Positions 34,056 to 47,084 of a stretch of 64,000 bases of DNA are shown one piece after another (the first letter of the stretch is position 1; each line of letters starts with the position of its first letter). The notes beneath the pieces were generated by a model. That model ran no database searches. It worked only from the letters and a program-made list of their open reading frames with translations, and was not told the DNA's origin. This stretch comes from Labia minor (lineage: Eukaryota > Arthropoda > Insecta > Dermaptera > Spongiphoridae). Both the position numbers and the translations under genes were made by a program. The stretch spans positions 59,626,528-59,690,527 of the forward strand of contig OY720345.1 in NCBI GenBank assembly GCA_963082975.1, given 5' to 3'.

Positions 34056-35727
34056 ATGTATTGCTTGTAAGTACTTTATTTTGCCAGAATGTACTTAAGC
34101 AACTGGTTTTTTTTTCAATTATCGAAACAATTCCTGGATAATGTTAGGTATTGATAATTCCTCTCTTTTTTTTATTGAATTAATTTCTAAATCTGGAAGA
34201 TATCGTGTTTCCGAAGCGGTGTTTTGCTCTATAGCATAAAACCAGAGAACGCTAAATCAGGTGAATAAGCAGATGTGGAACGTTTTGTCCTAAATGAATT
34301 TGAAGATACAATTCATGTCATCATATTAAAAATCGCGAATCCTAATTCATAATTTGAATTTCGATGTATAATTCACAAATAATATTTCCCTTCAATTGTT
34401 TGAAGAAAATCATATTCATATTCTTAACAATTTTTCACAAATATAATTTGTTCCTAAATATAATTTGTACCAAAATCAATAAAATTGGGTATCTCCAAAA
34501 ATGTGTTCTAAACTAACATTATATACTTTAAAAAAATCCTATAATTATTTGACAATAAATAAATACTTTTTTCGGACTGTACTCCAATTGGAGAAACAGC
34601 TGTAATGGAGAAAATTTAAAATTTACATCTAATTATAATAAAAGAGAATATATATTGAAAATAAAGTCAATTACTCAATCAATTAATTAATTCATTCATC
34701 ATTTAGCTAATCGTACTCATAAGATATCGCTAAATAAATACAGAATATAAATATTTCATGCACAAGTTATAGTAAAAATAAAATTATATATAAAAAATAA
34801 AAAGTAGTAATAAATAGTAAAAAATAAAAATATATAGAAATAGGATATCACCTAAAAAAATTTAAGAAAAAACCCACAATGTAACGAACAGAAAAAAAAA
34901 ATCAAATATCAAATTAAACCAAAAAAAAGAGAGGTTAAAACTAAAAATACTTTCAGACTATATTAATTAATTAATTAATTAAGCTTCTAATGCTTATGAT
35001 TATATATTAGAAGTTGTGAAATAGAGTAGAATAAAACAAAAGGAAAAATAAAATAGGAGAAATAGAAAAAAAATAGATTTCGTTGCCGCTCTTATCCTTG
35101 GATGATGACTTATCCATACAATTACAAGATTATTATAATTCTTGTAATTCGTAGTGCTGTATAAATAGTATCAATGGATCGAGTGACACACTAACAATAC
35201 AATTATGCAATTATAAAAAATTTTAGAAATAAAAAACACTGAGAAAAAGCTTTAAGTTCAGGAGCATGAAATGCAGTCGACCACTCTCGTTCCGAGCTGC
35301 GCTAATCTTAATTTATATTATATATTTATTTTTTTTATTTAAATATTTTAAATGTTTTTCATCCAAATTTGAAAAAAGATTTACTTAGTAATAAGAGACT
35401 TTTATTCTTAGTAAGAAGAGCTCTTAAATGGCTTCTCTATACACTCTCAATTCCCTCGGTTATGAAAATATTTGTTTTTCAAAATACCTACTCTTATTTT
35501 CAAAATATATTTTTTTATAAATAACTGAAAAGTATAGGTAGATTAAAAATAACATTAAGTTTATTTTTAATTTTATTTAGTCTAAATAAGCTTAGAAATT
35601 TTCTTTCTTTCTTTATTTATTTAATATTTTCGAAATTTTTATTTAATAAAAAACTTTGGTTATACATATAAAGTAATATTTAAACGTCTTTTGTGTAAAA
35701 TGTTAAAAAATATACACAAAAAAGTTG
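34056..35727. other. AT-rich non-coding stretch
   Basis: A-rich tracts at 34850-34935 and a balanced patch at 34195-34270. No gene, no shared repeat. Confidence 0.5.
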
Positions 35728-35735
35728 ATTTAGAT

Positions 35736-36066
35736 TAGTGTTTCTCAACCTTTTTGGACCAAACGCCCACTTCGTAAGGCCGGCTTCATAATTTGACCCG
35801 CTATAAATTTTAACAGATAAAAATTGCATGATAATCCCTAATATAAGGTAGGTTCACTTGGTGATACTTAGGGCCATATTGAAAAATCGAGTTTCAAAAC
35901 CCGATCCCAAAATCATCTTAAAATTGAAAAAAGTGGAAATGTTTAAAAGCCTGATCGCAAAATCATCTTACCTTTTTTAGAGTTGAAAATGATTTCGTCC
36001 CCCAAAAGCGTATAGTCAAATAATCGCCCACTTTAAAGTGTCAATCGACCAGGTTGAAAATCACTA
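35736..36066 (+). mobile_element. hAT MITE, family C, with perfect 8-bp TSD
   Basis: The 331-bp element has ends tagtgtttctcaacctttt and, on the other strand, tagtgattttcaacctgg. It is flanked by ATTTAGAT on both sides (35728-35735 and 36067-36074). It is the uninterrupted counterpart of the copy at 21.9-22.9 kb. No ORF. Confidence 0.9.
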
Positions 36067-36074
36067 ATTTAGAT

Positions 36075-37302
36075 GATATCTTGTGTATTGTATTGTATTT
36101 TATATGAATAATTGATTTTCAAAATGGAGGGTTCGATCTTCTTTAAATGAAAGGATTAAATCGTATTCCTAAATTATATACTAAATTTTTAAATGTTATT
36201 ATATTTCTTATATAACATTTAGGCATATATAAATAATTGGAAATATTTTTCTATTATAATTTTAAATTACATAAGAAAATATGAAAAAGTTTCCTTTTAA
36301 AAATTTCTTTAAAGATAATTTAATTTAAGTTTTTAATGTTTCATTAATCTTTTATCTTTTGATTACTTGTTTTATAGAAAGATAAATTAATTATAAATTA
36401 AATATATATATATATATATTGAAATCGTTTATATTAATTTTAGTGTTTTCTAATATTATGAAACTTCGGAAATAGAATTTAAATAATAAAACTTTAATAA
36501 ACCGATTTTATTATCTTAACTCACAACTCTAAATTTCTAGGCAACATTAAACATCGTTTAAAATAACTGTTTGCTCCTATTTTCCCGCTCCAGTCAACAC
36601 ATTTATATCTAATTTAATTTTATCCTTACAAAACGTCCTCTCTAGTCTTCTGTTTATCATTAAATAACTCCTTCAAAGTTATTGTTATTGTTTTATTACA
36701 TTTCATACAATAGTCGTTTATATATATTGTATACTTATTAAAAGAAATGTTTAACATTCAGGAATAAATAATTAATTAAATTTAAAACATTAAATATATA
36801 AATTTATAATATTATAGATTCTATGTTTCATTATTGAGGACTTCCTAGCCACCCATGCATGCATGAGCTGTTTCATTTTTTTTTATACTATTAAATTTTA
36901 ATATTTTCACAAATAAAAACTATTATTTTTTTAAATACTTAAAAATATTTATATATTTAATAAATATACATTTTATTACAATAATTAGTTTATATTCAGG
37001 AATTGTTAAAATCCTATAATGTGCATTTTAATCACAAATTTGAATTTTTGTGTCCAAATCATAAATAGTATTTAATTTGTATCTATTTATATGTACATGA
37101 ATAAAATTAAGATTTTTTGTTATAATAAAAATACGTTAAATTCGGAAGGATATATAAAATATGCTCTATTTTTGTTTCTAATTCTTGAGATATCGAATTA
37201 CAATAAAGCATGTTCATCATAAGCTTCTCGAAGTAATTACTATGATTGAGTAGTAGTGGTTTCAAATACAAATAAAATTAATATTATCTACAAATGTTTT
37301 GA
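36075..37302. other. AT-rich non-coding stretch
   Basis: (TA)n at 36404-36419 and a (TGCATGCA) patch at 36856-36865. No gene seen. Confidence 0.5.
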
Positions 37303-37992
37303 TTATCTCGTCAGAGATAGTATTGCGATCACAAAAATTTGAAATTTGTGTGTGTATGTAGACAAGATTATGCAAAAACGGTTTGAGCTAGAATCATGAA
37401 ATTTGGTACACGAGCATTATTCAAAATTCGTAGTTTTCTATCAACTTTTGAGAAATGTAGCTCATCCGGAAGAAGGTCATTACCTACCAAGTTTTCATTT
37501 TTTTTTCCTCTAAAGCAGCGTTCGGGGAACTTTTTTAATCATTACCCCAAAATATTTTTTTTGTAAGTTGATATTACTCCATGATGAAAAGCAAAAAAAA
37601 ATACTAACAGGTTTATAAAATAGCAAATTAAAAATATATACTCTTTACTCACCAAAGTTTCATTTTTACCCCATTTTACCCCGGTTTCCAGACCGCTGCT
37701 CTAAAGTGACCGTAAAAATAAAGAAATATGTTTGATAGTTTGTGCGCCAGCACACGTGACGTGGTGTCATCAACAAAGACTTAAAAATAAAGGTAAATGT
37801 TTTAAATTTATATTTAATATATGTTTATTAATTAATTTAATTGAATAACAATACTATATACTGTAAATGTAAATTTTTTTAATTAATCAATTAAATAATC
37901 CAATTTAATTAATTAAATTTAATTTAAATATATGTTCATTAATCCAATTCAAATTTGCGAGATAGTGGAGTGGAGACACTCCAGATTTTTTA
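37303..37992 (+). mobile_element. HINE-B copy B4 carrying a nested hAT MITE
   Basis: Starts tatctcgtcagagatagtat, with a gtgtgtgtatgtagac microsatellite and core motifs atgaaatttggta (37396) and atcaacttttg (37440). It ends gcgagatagtggagtggaga and cactccagatttttt. A 183-bp hAT MITE with duplicated ctctaaag interrupts it. Part of the GCGCGTG segment is lost. Confidence 0.88.
37516..37698. mobile_element. hAT MITE nested in HINE-B, perfect 8-bp TSD
   Basis: Ends cagcgttcggggaac and, on the other strand, cagcggtctggaaac. Flanked by CTCTAAAG at 37508-37515 and 37699-37706. Uninterrupted HINE-B copies have a single ctctaaa followed by the gtgaccg-type sequence here. Confidence 0.92.
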
Positions 37993-39419
37993 TCTTGCCG
38001 AATGTTCGACATATTGGACATGACAAAACAATAATATATAAATATTTTTTCAACTTTTCATGTTGATGGCTTAACAAAATGACAAAACTAAAATTTTTAT
38101 ATTACATGCTGCATTAGCTTACCAACGTTGTCTTAAAGCCAGATTTAAACGTGTACACCTGGTATATAGAAATATTGAAATAATGTTATTTATGCGTAAA
38201 TGTTTGTAAAAAAATAAAACATACAAAGCTGAATTATTCTAGAATATATCGATTTTTTTGTGTCCCTTTTACTTTAACTCACACACATACACATACTCGT
38301 ATACAATCAAAACTATTTTTTACCTCCATTAATTGAAATATTAAAAAAATCAATTTTTTCTAATTACAAAGTAAAAAATTTAATATACAAGAATTTAAAA
38401 TCAATCGTTTATTCCCAATCAATTAATTTAATTTTTTTTTTGTTCTATTAACTAAATAAGTTTTTTTATATTAATTTAAATTAAATATTTTAATCAATAT
38501 TATTGTTGGTTTAATTTTTTTTTCTATTAAATTAAATAATTTATAAATACTTTTAATAAAGTAAATCATGAAATTTTGTCTTGATAAATGGAAGGGAATA
38601 TTTAATTGAAAGTTCAACCACCTAATTCATTTCTTTTTAAATAAAGGATTTTTTTCCTTTGCCAATTTAATTAAGGGAAATCAATAATTTCAATAATGTC
38701 CATGACATTGCAAGGACATATTATTGAATTTTAATTATCCGCAGCAATTTCATTTTCCATTTGGAGCTCTTGCTTAGATCATCATTTCTAGTAGATATTT
38801 TAATCAATCAATGAGTTTTCATATTTAATATTGTTTAATGAACATTCTCACTCGATACAACTTCTCGTTGGATTACAATTTTCTTTTTTGTTTTTTGTAT
38901 TTGTTTTATTATTTTTATTCTTTCATTTCGTTTTTGTCCTTTACTCGCGATGGAAAAATAGAATATAATTTTTAATCTTTTTTTTTTTTTTTGGGTAAAA
39001 AGAATGTCAAATCTATCTCTTGAAACGCTCACTCCGTTTTCAAGTCACTTGGAGAACAAAAGACAAGATGAGAGAAAATGAAAACCACACTTTACAAAGT
39101 TATCTGCTAGATCGCCTTGGGCTTCTCATCAAATTTTTTTTTTTCTCCGTTTGGAAAGAAAAAAAGGGGGGCGTTTGCTGTTCACCCGCGTCATTTCATT
39201 GTAAGGGATTTCACACGAGGAAAGTTTTTTTTTTTTAAAGACATTAAACATTATAATTAATGAAAATTTGAATGGGCACATTGAATGGATAAGATATGGC
39301 TTTGAACATAGATATTTTAATTTTGAACTTGTTTCACTTATATTAAGAAATTCTCTAAAGATAAAAGGGCATGTTAGAGATGAATTTAACCTCAAAATTC
39401 TATTAATTTAATTCAAATT
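37993..39419. other. AT-rich stretch with one balanced patch
   Basis: Sequence at 38690-38790 and 39000-39220 is less AT-biased but has no supported exon. Small ORFs at 38835-39395 overlap on both strands and are best read as chance. Confidence 0.4.
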
Positions 39420-40027
39420 TACTATCTCGTTAGAGATAGTATTGCGATCACGAAAGTTTTCGATGTAGAGATTTTGATGTCTTTATACGTTTTGAATGTC
39501 TCTCTTCACTAAGGTTGAGAAAAATGTCTCTCTCTCTCTCTGTGTGTGTGTGTATGGAGACAAAATTACACAAAAAAGGTTTGAGCTACAATAATGAAAT
39601 TTGGTACACGGGCATTATAAAATTCGTAGTTTTCTATCAACTTTTGAGAAATGTAGATCATTCGGAAGAGGACCATTACCTACCAAGTTTTCATTTTTTT
39701 TTCCCTCTAAACTGAGCTTAAAAATAAATATATACCTATATAGATTTCCACATGAAAAAAATTGTATAAAACTGCTATATATAGAATTTCAGCCTGATTG
39801 AATCGTTGAAAATAGTAATTTTTTATCAGTGCAAATCACGCGTCAGCCTCGCGCCAGCACGTGACTTGGTGCCATCAACAAAGACCCAAGCACGCGCTGG
39901 TAATAAATATTATTTATTAATTTTAATTTATAATTTAATTAATTAAATTGAATTTAAATATAATATATGTTTATTTATCCAATTCAAATTTGCGAGATAG
40001 TCGAGTGGAGATACTCCAGATTTTTTC
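39420..40027 (+). mobile_element. HINE-B copy B5, full length
   Basis: Begins actatctcgttagagatagt (a hairpin around the inner repeat). It has a (TC)n/(TG)n tract at 39527-39554 and the shared core, and ends gcgagatagtcgagtggaga with the CACTC hairpin arm and cagattttttt-like terminus. Confidence 0.9.
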
Positions 40028-40797
40028 AAAATTTAACAAAATACTTTTTTTAAATTAGTAAAAATGTTAAATTCTGTTGTTTTTCTTCCAATACTTTATT
40101 AATTAAGTAAAATAATAAGCTAATTTACATTTCGTGTTATTTTATCAAATTACTTGTTAGTTGGAATTATAGATTATTATTCAATTGTAGGATTCTGTTC
40201 TTGAATGTCTTCTTGTTAAGATTAATATAATCTATTATTAAACGATTATTTCAGACAGGGACCAAGTTCTAAGTATAAATTTGTTAATTAACAGATTTAG
40301 TATGACCATAATAATTACTTTTTATGATTAAACACTTGTTATTCTATTTTTTATATCAATTTAATTAAGTCACCGTCATAGTAAAGAAAATAGGTTGATT
40401 GGTTGATTTTTCATTAAATTCTGATTAAATATAAATTTACTCCCAATGAAGTTATTTAAACCAAAAAGTCTTTTCTCGAAAAGAGAGAGATATCCGGAAG
40501 TTAATACAATTCAAAAACTATAATATAATACAAATCTTATGCTTAAAACAACTATAAATTAATCTTATGTAAATTAGAAATTTCTAAATTGATTACTTAC
40601 TAATTAACCAATAATTGTAAAAAAATACAATAAAATAAATAAATAAAAAGCGTAATGGTTAATTAATAAATAAATTAAATAAATACTTCAATCATGCAAG
40701 TATAACTAGTTGAAAGAATTTTTACAATTTTTACAAGATTTTTAACCTTGTAAAAAATTGAAAATAATAAGGATTAAGCCTAAAACTTTTTATTGAT
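40028..40797. other. AT-rich spacer
   Basis: No gene seen. Confidence 0.45.
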
Positions 40798-40927
40798 AAT
40801 CGAAGTGATTTTTTAATTGATATTGTATTAATATTTTTTTATATTTAAAATATTTTAAAATTTATTATTTAATTTCGAAATAAAATTAAAAATATTTATT
40901 TCAATTAAATATATATTTGTTAATCTC
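40798..40927 (-). repeat. Copy of the right-edge AT-rich tandem-repeat unit
   Basis: The reverse complement matches the unit repeated at 63646-64000 (ttttatttcgaaattaaata, ttaatacaatatcat-type segment, gattaacaaatatatattt). Confidence 0.75.
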
Positions 40928-41130
40928 TCAAAAAAAAATCAAAAACAAATACGGCTTGGAAACAATGTAATTAAGTAAACAATTTTTTTCTCTAAAATAT
41001 TTGAAATTTTTTAATATGGTTTGTTACTTTTTTGTTAATTCTTATAAATTTTAATATAGGGAACTTGAATTAATAATTTGTGTTTTTTCGAAATTTACGG
41101 ATTTATTTTCAAATAATGGTTACAGATATA

Positions 41131-41675
41131 TTAATCAAAATATTGTCCATCACTGGCCACTACTTTTTCCCATCTTTCTGACAATTTTCGGAGCTCGAAA
41201 AAACGACTCGTCTTTTGAGGCAATCCAATTTTTGCATTGATTAATATTCATTAATATGAAGTGAACTTCTGTGGGACAGACCATGTGTCATCGACGCGAA
41301 CAAGTAATACTCCGAAGGAGCAATGTCTGGAGAATAAGGCGCGTGTGGTAGGATTTCCCATTTCAGTGTTTCTAGGTAGGTTTTCGTTCTTGCTTAAACG
41401 CACTCCTGAAGCGTTTGGCATTGGTCTACATTGAGTAGTGATTCCAATTCTTGGCCTTCAAAATGTTTGGGTTGACCCGGCCGTTCCTTGTCTTCGAGCT
41501 CAAAATCACCACTTTTAAAGGGACCAGACCATCTCCGATACGATTGTTCAGATAGAGCATACTCGCTGTAAACTTCCTTTAAGATTCGATGACTTTCGGC
41601 CGCACTTTTCTTCATTATTAAAATAATGAAGAAGAACTCCCCGCAGAACACTTTATCTGGTACGAAATTGGACAT
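41131..41675 (-). pseudogene. Mariner transposase, internally deleted
   Basis: Remnant of a mauritiana-like mariner transposase. The N-terminal part (41675-41394) is open and shows MSNFVPDKV, KKSAAESHRILKEVY, the SGDFELEDKERPGQPKHFEG linker and LLNVDQCQTL. This is the paired helix-turn-helix DNA-binding region. After a stop at 41394 the sequence jumps to ARTKTYLETLKWEILPHAPY followed by SPDIAPSEYYLF, which carries the third catalytic Asp (SPD). It ends with RWEKVVASDGQYFD and a stop at 41131. The first two catalytic acids and roughly 140 residues between are deleted, and at least two frame changes lie near 41245 and 41180. It cannot work as an enzyme. The terminal inverted repeats could not be fixed with confidence. 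Confidence 0.9.
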
Positions 41676-41785
41676 GTTCGAAACAATATTTAGTACTGTT
41701 ATTTACGTTTCATCCAAATGATACAAGCTGTTTAAGACGACCATAGACAGTAGGTGTTAGCGGGAAGACATTGCAAAGTGGAATA

Positions 41786-41863
41786 TTGAAAGAATTGTAT
41801 ATCAATATTTTTTAAAGGGTCGAGCGATAGCTCGGTGTTCGAGGTACTAATCTGTATTATACT
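41786..41863 (+). repeat. Repeat E, forward copy
   Basis: aaagaattgtatatcaatat through taaagggtcgagcg, then agctcggtgttcgaggta, is found in reverse complement at 63303-63377. It lies just right of the mariner remnant. Confidence 0.8.
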
Positions 41864-42880
41864 TCTATATAAAATAGAAAGTAATAATTACTCTAGGATC
41901 AAATTTACATTTCTTATTATAATATGTATATGTTAATTAATATTAAATTTAAATGATCTTAATATCAATATCTATAATATAAAATATGATTATTGGTTAT
42001 AAAATTTTCATCTATATATCCATATATGTTTGGAGGGAATGAAATTGATCGATATGCAAACATCCCAATCGCCCCCGGAAACCCTCTCTCTTCCCTTCTA
42101 TATAATTTAATATCGCATTCTTAACATCAGAGTCCATCATTGGGATGAGAATAACATATTTTTAAAAAATTAATGAAAGACCTTAAACAGATCATTAATA
42201 ATTAGCATTTATGTTAATCAAAGACATCGGTCTAGAAAAATGAATCAATAATAATTTTTTAGTCTTTCATTATAGATTGGTTGCTTTTGACTTTTATTTA
42301 TAATTAAGTTGAAACTAAATAATATCTTTTAAATTAATGTATGAGACTTTCAATTTCAAATTAACGGTCGGTTTAATCAAAATTATTGATGATTTTGTCT
42401 AAAGTTTAATCATTAGTTTATTTCATTCAAGGAAATGGACAAATTGAACCTGAAGAACAAATTTCGGAGGTGATTATTTATGTGAATTAGAATTCTAAAG
42501 GTTCAAGAAATTGAATTTGTAATTGAATTTAATTTAAGTTCTAATGAAAGGGATTTACTTATATTAAGTTCTATTTTAACTATAAAATATATATCGGTGT
42601 AGTGACAACATAGGCTATGTCAATTTTGCCAACTTCCCAACTTTTTAACGACATTGCAAAACATAATGTACAGTTAACCTTAAATGTGATTTGCACGATA
42701 CCAAGTGGTTTAAAATAAGTTAGCCGATGTTGTTACATTGACTATATGCTACACAGAACTCATTGGTCTTTAGTGAATTAACAAGAAAGGAGAAACCATA
42801 TTATGTCTCTTTAACTCTAAAAGAGAAAATAAAAGATCTACAACATTCGATAAGTTATTAAGATTATTTTTATTTAATTA
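41864..42880. other. AT-rich stretch
   Basis: A balanced patch at 42055-42140 (catcccaatcgcccccggaa) is single copy. No gene is supported. Confidence 0.4.
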
Positions 42881-43398
42881 CCGACCCACCTTAGGGAGGG
42901 AAGGTATTGTTTTCACGCCAAATTTCACATGTAGAGATTTTTACATATCTCCACTAATGGTGCATTTTATCAACAGAAAAAAATTTTTTAGAATGATGTC
43001 TGCCCGTCTGTCCATCGGTCTGCATTTCCGACCGTCTGTCCATTGTGTGTCCGTACAGACGGCTCAACGGATTTTGATAAAATTTGGCATATTTACTTAA
43101 TGCATCAGTAGCATGAATTCATTAACCTTTGGTGTATATCAGCAAACCGGAAGTGGTGGTTTACAAATTATTAATTTTATATTCATTGTCAGAAAATATT
43201 TCACTTAAAATATAGTAGTGATAAATAATTGATAAATTAAACTAAAAATAAAAACGCAGATAATATAATTTAGTCATTTTAATTCAAGTTTTAAACAAAC
43301 ACATTTTTTTATTATATATACAATATATATATCTAATGTTTGGAAATTAATTTATTTCAAATCGTCAGTCGGTTCTGTGCCTGGCCACAGCTCATATT
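42881..43398 (+). mobile_element. HINE-A copy A8, diverged subfamily
   Basis: Starts aattaccgacccaccttagg, has a degenerate gtctgtccatcggtctg tract, and ends caaatcgtcagtcggttctg, tgcctggccacagctcat. It shares the tgtgcctggcc variant with A9. Confidence 0.82.
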
Positions 43399-44984
43399 TT
43401 TTAATTCTCAATTGACTAAAAAATAACCAAAAAATATTATTTCTGTTGTAAATATTGAAATTTGTAGATAAAAATTGTATTCTCTAAAATTAATCAATCA
43501 AATCAAATCAAAAAATTAGCATATAAAATATTTCAGAAAAATTCATTCATTCAAATTTAAATTATCCTAAAAAATTCTTATTAGAGTAAAATTAATATCG
43601 ACAAACATATAAATCGGAATCTCTTTTAGAAGAAATAATTTTTATAAATTTTAATGAAAAATTAAAATAAAATAGTTTTATATAACAAGTTATATTCTTT
43701 TCTGATTAAAAAATTTAAAACTAAATATAAAATATTATTACTATATTATTATATATATTTTATTGTACAATTTTATTTATCTAATTATAAGTATATTAAA
43801 TAATCCATTGATCTATATAATATAGACTATATTTAAATTTGGCATAAATAAAGAAATAACATACAAATTAAAATTTTGATTTGTTTAAAATATATATAAT
43901 ACACATTACTAAAAAAAAAAAATTGAAACATTTATCTAATATAAATCAGCCCAGGGTGGTCTCGAAAAATAGGGGTCGTCCCAAAAGTGCCCCCAAAAAA
44001 GATTAGATACATATGAACAACGTTGATTCGAATAAAGAGCTTAAAATGGATCAAATCACAGAGATTATCATCTCAAATGTTACAATGCATGTCATTCAAT
44101 TGTATAATAATATCGAGAAAGGGTGTTACATTAGCTCGACACCGGTAATTGTCTATATACAATGTATAAAAGAGAAAAAAGAACCCCCCTCGTAACCCTT
44201 ACGGATTAATAAACAATATAGAAATTCAATGAGAAACTGTTTAGCACGAATGGCCATTTTATAGTAACAATCGTTTGTGTTTTTTTTTTGTTTTTTGCCT
44301 TCTTTTTTTCTTCTCTTGTAAATGTTTCGTTATTATTGTAACTTACGTGAAGTTAAGAAGTTCATTAAAACAGTGCCTGAAAGTTTATAAAAGATCTATT
44401 CTTTTTAGAGGAGTTTTTCTTTGTAAAAGAATAAATCCAATAGGGAATTTGTTGAACGTGTTGGTTGTTGGATCTGCTTCGATACAACTTTACTAAAGAT
44501 AAAGAGAAACAGATATTTTATCCGTGTGGCTTTCAACCATTACATAATTTCAAAATTTGTTGTTTGTGTATTATTTAATTTAGAATCATTATTTTGTAAG
44601 TAAATTTATTTCAAGAAACTATTAGTATAATTTTTTATTTATTAAAAACATATATAAAATATATTATAATAGTGTTTTTAAAAACTTTTTAAAAAAATTA
44701 TAATATAGATTGAGTTTTCCGTTTCATACATCTATTATTGGAAATTTTCTTTGATATGTTCTAGATCAATAATTGTCAATCTTTTTTTATTTGTTATTGT
44801 TTATACTTACTTATAACTATATATATATAAATATATTATTAATCATATATTATTGAAAACCAATAGGAGCATTATATATATATATAACATATATATAAGA
44901 AAAGTTAACTTAGAGCTTTGGTACAAGTCGGACGAGCCGTATGTTAGGGTAAGTGCTAGTTCCGAGAATTTTCAAATCTATAGA
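43399..44984. other. AT-rich non-coding stretch
   Basis: Short ORFs at 44013-44195 and 44275-44496 have no domain. A balanced patch lies at 43950-44010. (TA)n lies at 44818-44835 and 44873-44897. No gene is supported. Confidence 0.45.
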
Positions 44985-45150
44985 ACGCAGTAAATCAAAG
45001 ATTATCTACTAAGAATTTCAAAATTTCCTTCACAAAATCTACTTGAAAATGGCGTCAAAATGGAGAAAGAAACGTAAAAATTCAAATGTAATCATAACCG
45101 AGAAATAACCTTTCATAATAAAAACTTTCACGGAAGCCTAAAAGAAAACA
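44985..45150 (-). repeat. Family D repeat copy
   Basis: Reverse complement of the family D arm: cttgaaaatggcgtcaaaat, accgagaaataacctttcat, cacggaagcct, ending beside a CA/TA microsatellite as in other copies. Confidence 0.6.
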
Positions 45151-46727
45151 CACACATATATATATTATAGGTAATTTGTTAGATAATTTTAAATATAATT
45201 ATTAAAGTCTACAAAAATAAGATTACAAGAATAATTAAGTCAGTATAACAATATAAAACTATAATCACAATAATTTTTATTGTTTGCAGCTGTGGTTGAG
45301 AAACTTTCTCCAATGGATGGAGTTTATTTTTGTTAACATCATTTAAAATAAAAAAAATAATCCTAGATATTCAAGTGGATAAGAAAATATTTTAAAAGTT
45401 GTTACAATAGAAGATATAATCACTCCTTTTGAATAAAATCAAATTATAACTTATATTATAAAAGATGGTTTGGAATGGAATATTTGAATAAAATAATTTT
45501 TTAATTTAAATACAGCGTCTAATCTATTATTATATTATTTTTATTTAACTTATGTTTGTGAATATTTATAAAACATAAATAAGTGAACTATAATATTAAA
45601 CAATATATGTTTTCAATAATAATAATATAAGGCGCGTTTCCTTTCTCTAACTTCTTCCCTAACCCGTGTGTAGTCTCTAATTAAACTAATTGTAGGACCG
45701 AAATAAAACCCAGAGGAAATTTATACATAAATTTATTAATATAAAATTAAAATATTTTTATTTTCACATTTAATCCACATCCAACACCTGAACACCGTCT
45801 ACCCTCATAAAATAAAGAAATATATAAAAATATAATTATATTATTAGTATTAATGAAAATTTTTAAGCTGTTTTCTCGCATTTATATAATTATTATAATA
45901 AAAATGTTGAAAGTAGTGTTTTAAAAATTAGTACCTAGCAATTACAAGCCCTATTTAGGGCTGATGGAGAGTCACGCGAACTAAAATAGAGGAAATGATA
46001 AGCTCTGCCGAAAAATAAATGAGCCTCGACATCAGTCTGAATGAATTATTAAATAAGTGAAAAGTGATACTTCACAGGAGGTAGAAATTATCCACCTCAT
46101 CGCGGAAGGTGTTAAAAAGTCATTTCATATGAATTTCGCTCTATTTATTTTCATTCATCTTTATATTTTTACTCATTTATCATTTTTAATCAAAGAGGAC
46201 GAAACAAATAAGAGAAATTCAATGGTAGTCAACTCATAAAACAAACATATATCACCCAATTAATCTTTATTATAATAATTCTGTCAGAATTGTAACTTTT
46301 TCATTTAATTAATGTTTAAATTACTTTCGACAGTATGATGATAACTGTGAACGATTACAATTCAAATAATCGTTTCATTTATTTTAGGAAACTTTAAGAA
46401 TCGTATAAACTAAATTTGTGATGTGAGTGGAAATAGCGTAGATAGAGGAATGGAATAGGGGGCATCTCATATCTTATATTGAAACAATATTAAAATGTGA
46501 TTATAACACTAAAATAATAACAGGGAAGCTTATAAATGGATAAGGTTCATCTTTTACTTTCCAAATAGTGCGAATGCAATGAAAAGAAAATAATGTGATC
46601 ATTGACTTGAGGCCCCAAATTTTTTTTCTTACTTTTACTTACCTATTATATATGAATATAAAAAGTTTTAAGGAATTCTCTAGTGAAATTAAACATTGTG
46701 AGGTCCTCTGGATTCAAAAAAATACTA
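45151..46727. other. AT-rich stretch
   Basis: One attractive acceptor (attgtttgcag, ending at 45299) precedes a short open frame (VVEKLSPMDGVYFC, then stop). This is too little to call an exon. A balanced patch lies at 45950-46110. No gene is supported. Confidence 0.35.
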
Positions 46728-47072
46728 GAGTAGGTCAATAAGTCCGTGACATTTTGAATTTCCAGTCTCTTAAATGAAATGGCAACTCTCCAGCTGTCAG
46801 CAGTCAACTAACAGCTGACACCTGTCGAAATTTGAACCAGATGGGTCTTTTAGTTTTTGTTTGACATCCATTAATAGTAGACTTCTTCGTGATTTGAGAA
46901 AAAAAATGGAAAAGAATTGTCATGAAAATCCATGAATTGGGATACAAATTGCTAACGTTGGACGAATTATATAAATAGAACTCAAAGAATACTACGTTGA
47001 AAAATAAAATAATTTTTTATCAAAAAACCCGTGTTTCATTTAAAAAATCACGGATTTATTGACCTGCCCTCG
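46728..47072 (+). mobile_element. Mariner MITE (internally deleted), TA target site
   Basis: Ends gagtaggtcaataagtccgt and, on the other strand, cgagggcaggtcaataaatc. TA lies on both sides (46726-46727 and 47073-47074). It keeps a leader and a short start-like atggaaaagaattgtcatga but no transposase. The inverted ends and TA target fit the Tc1/mariner superfamily. Confidence 0.82.
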
Positions 47073-47084
47073 TACACTTAAAAT

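Noticed and set aside
45300-45340. Possible terminal exon after a good acceptor (VVEKLSPMDGVYFC, stop)
   Set aside because: Only 14 codons and no other support; acceptor-like words are common in T-rich DNA.
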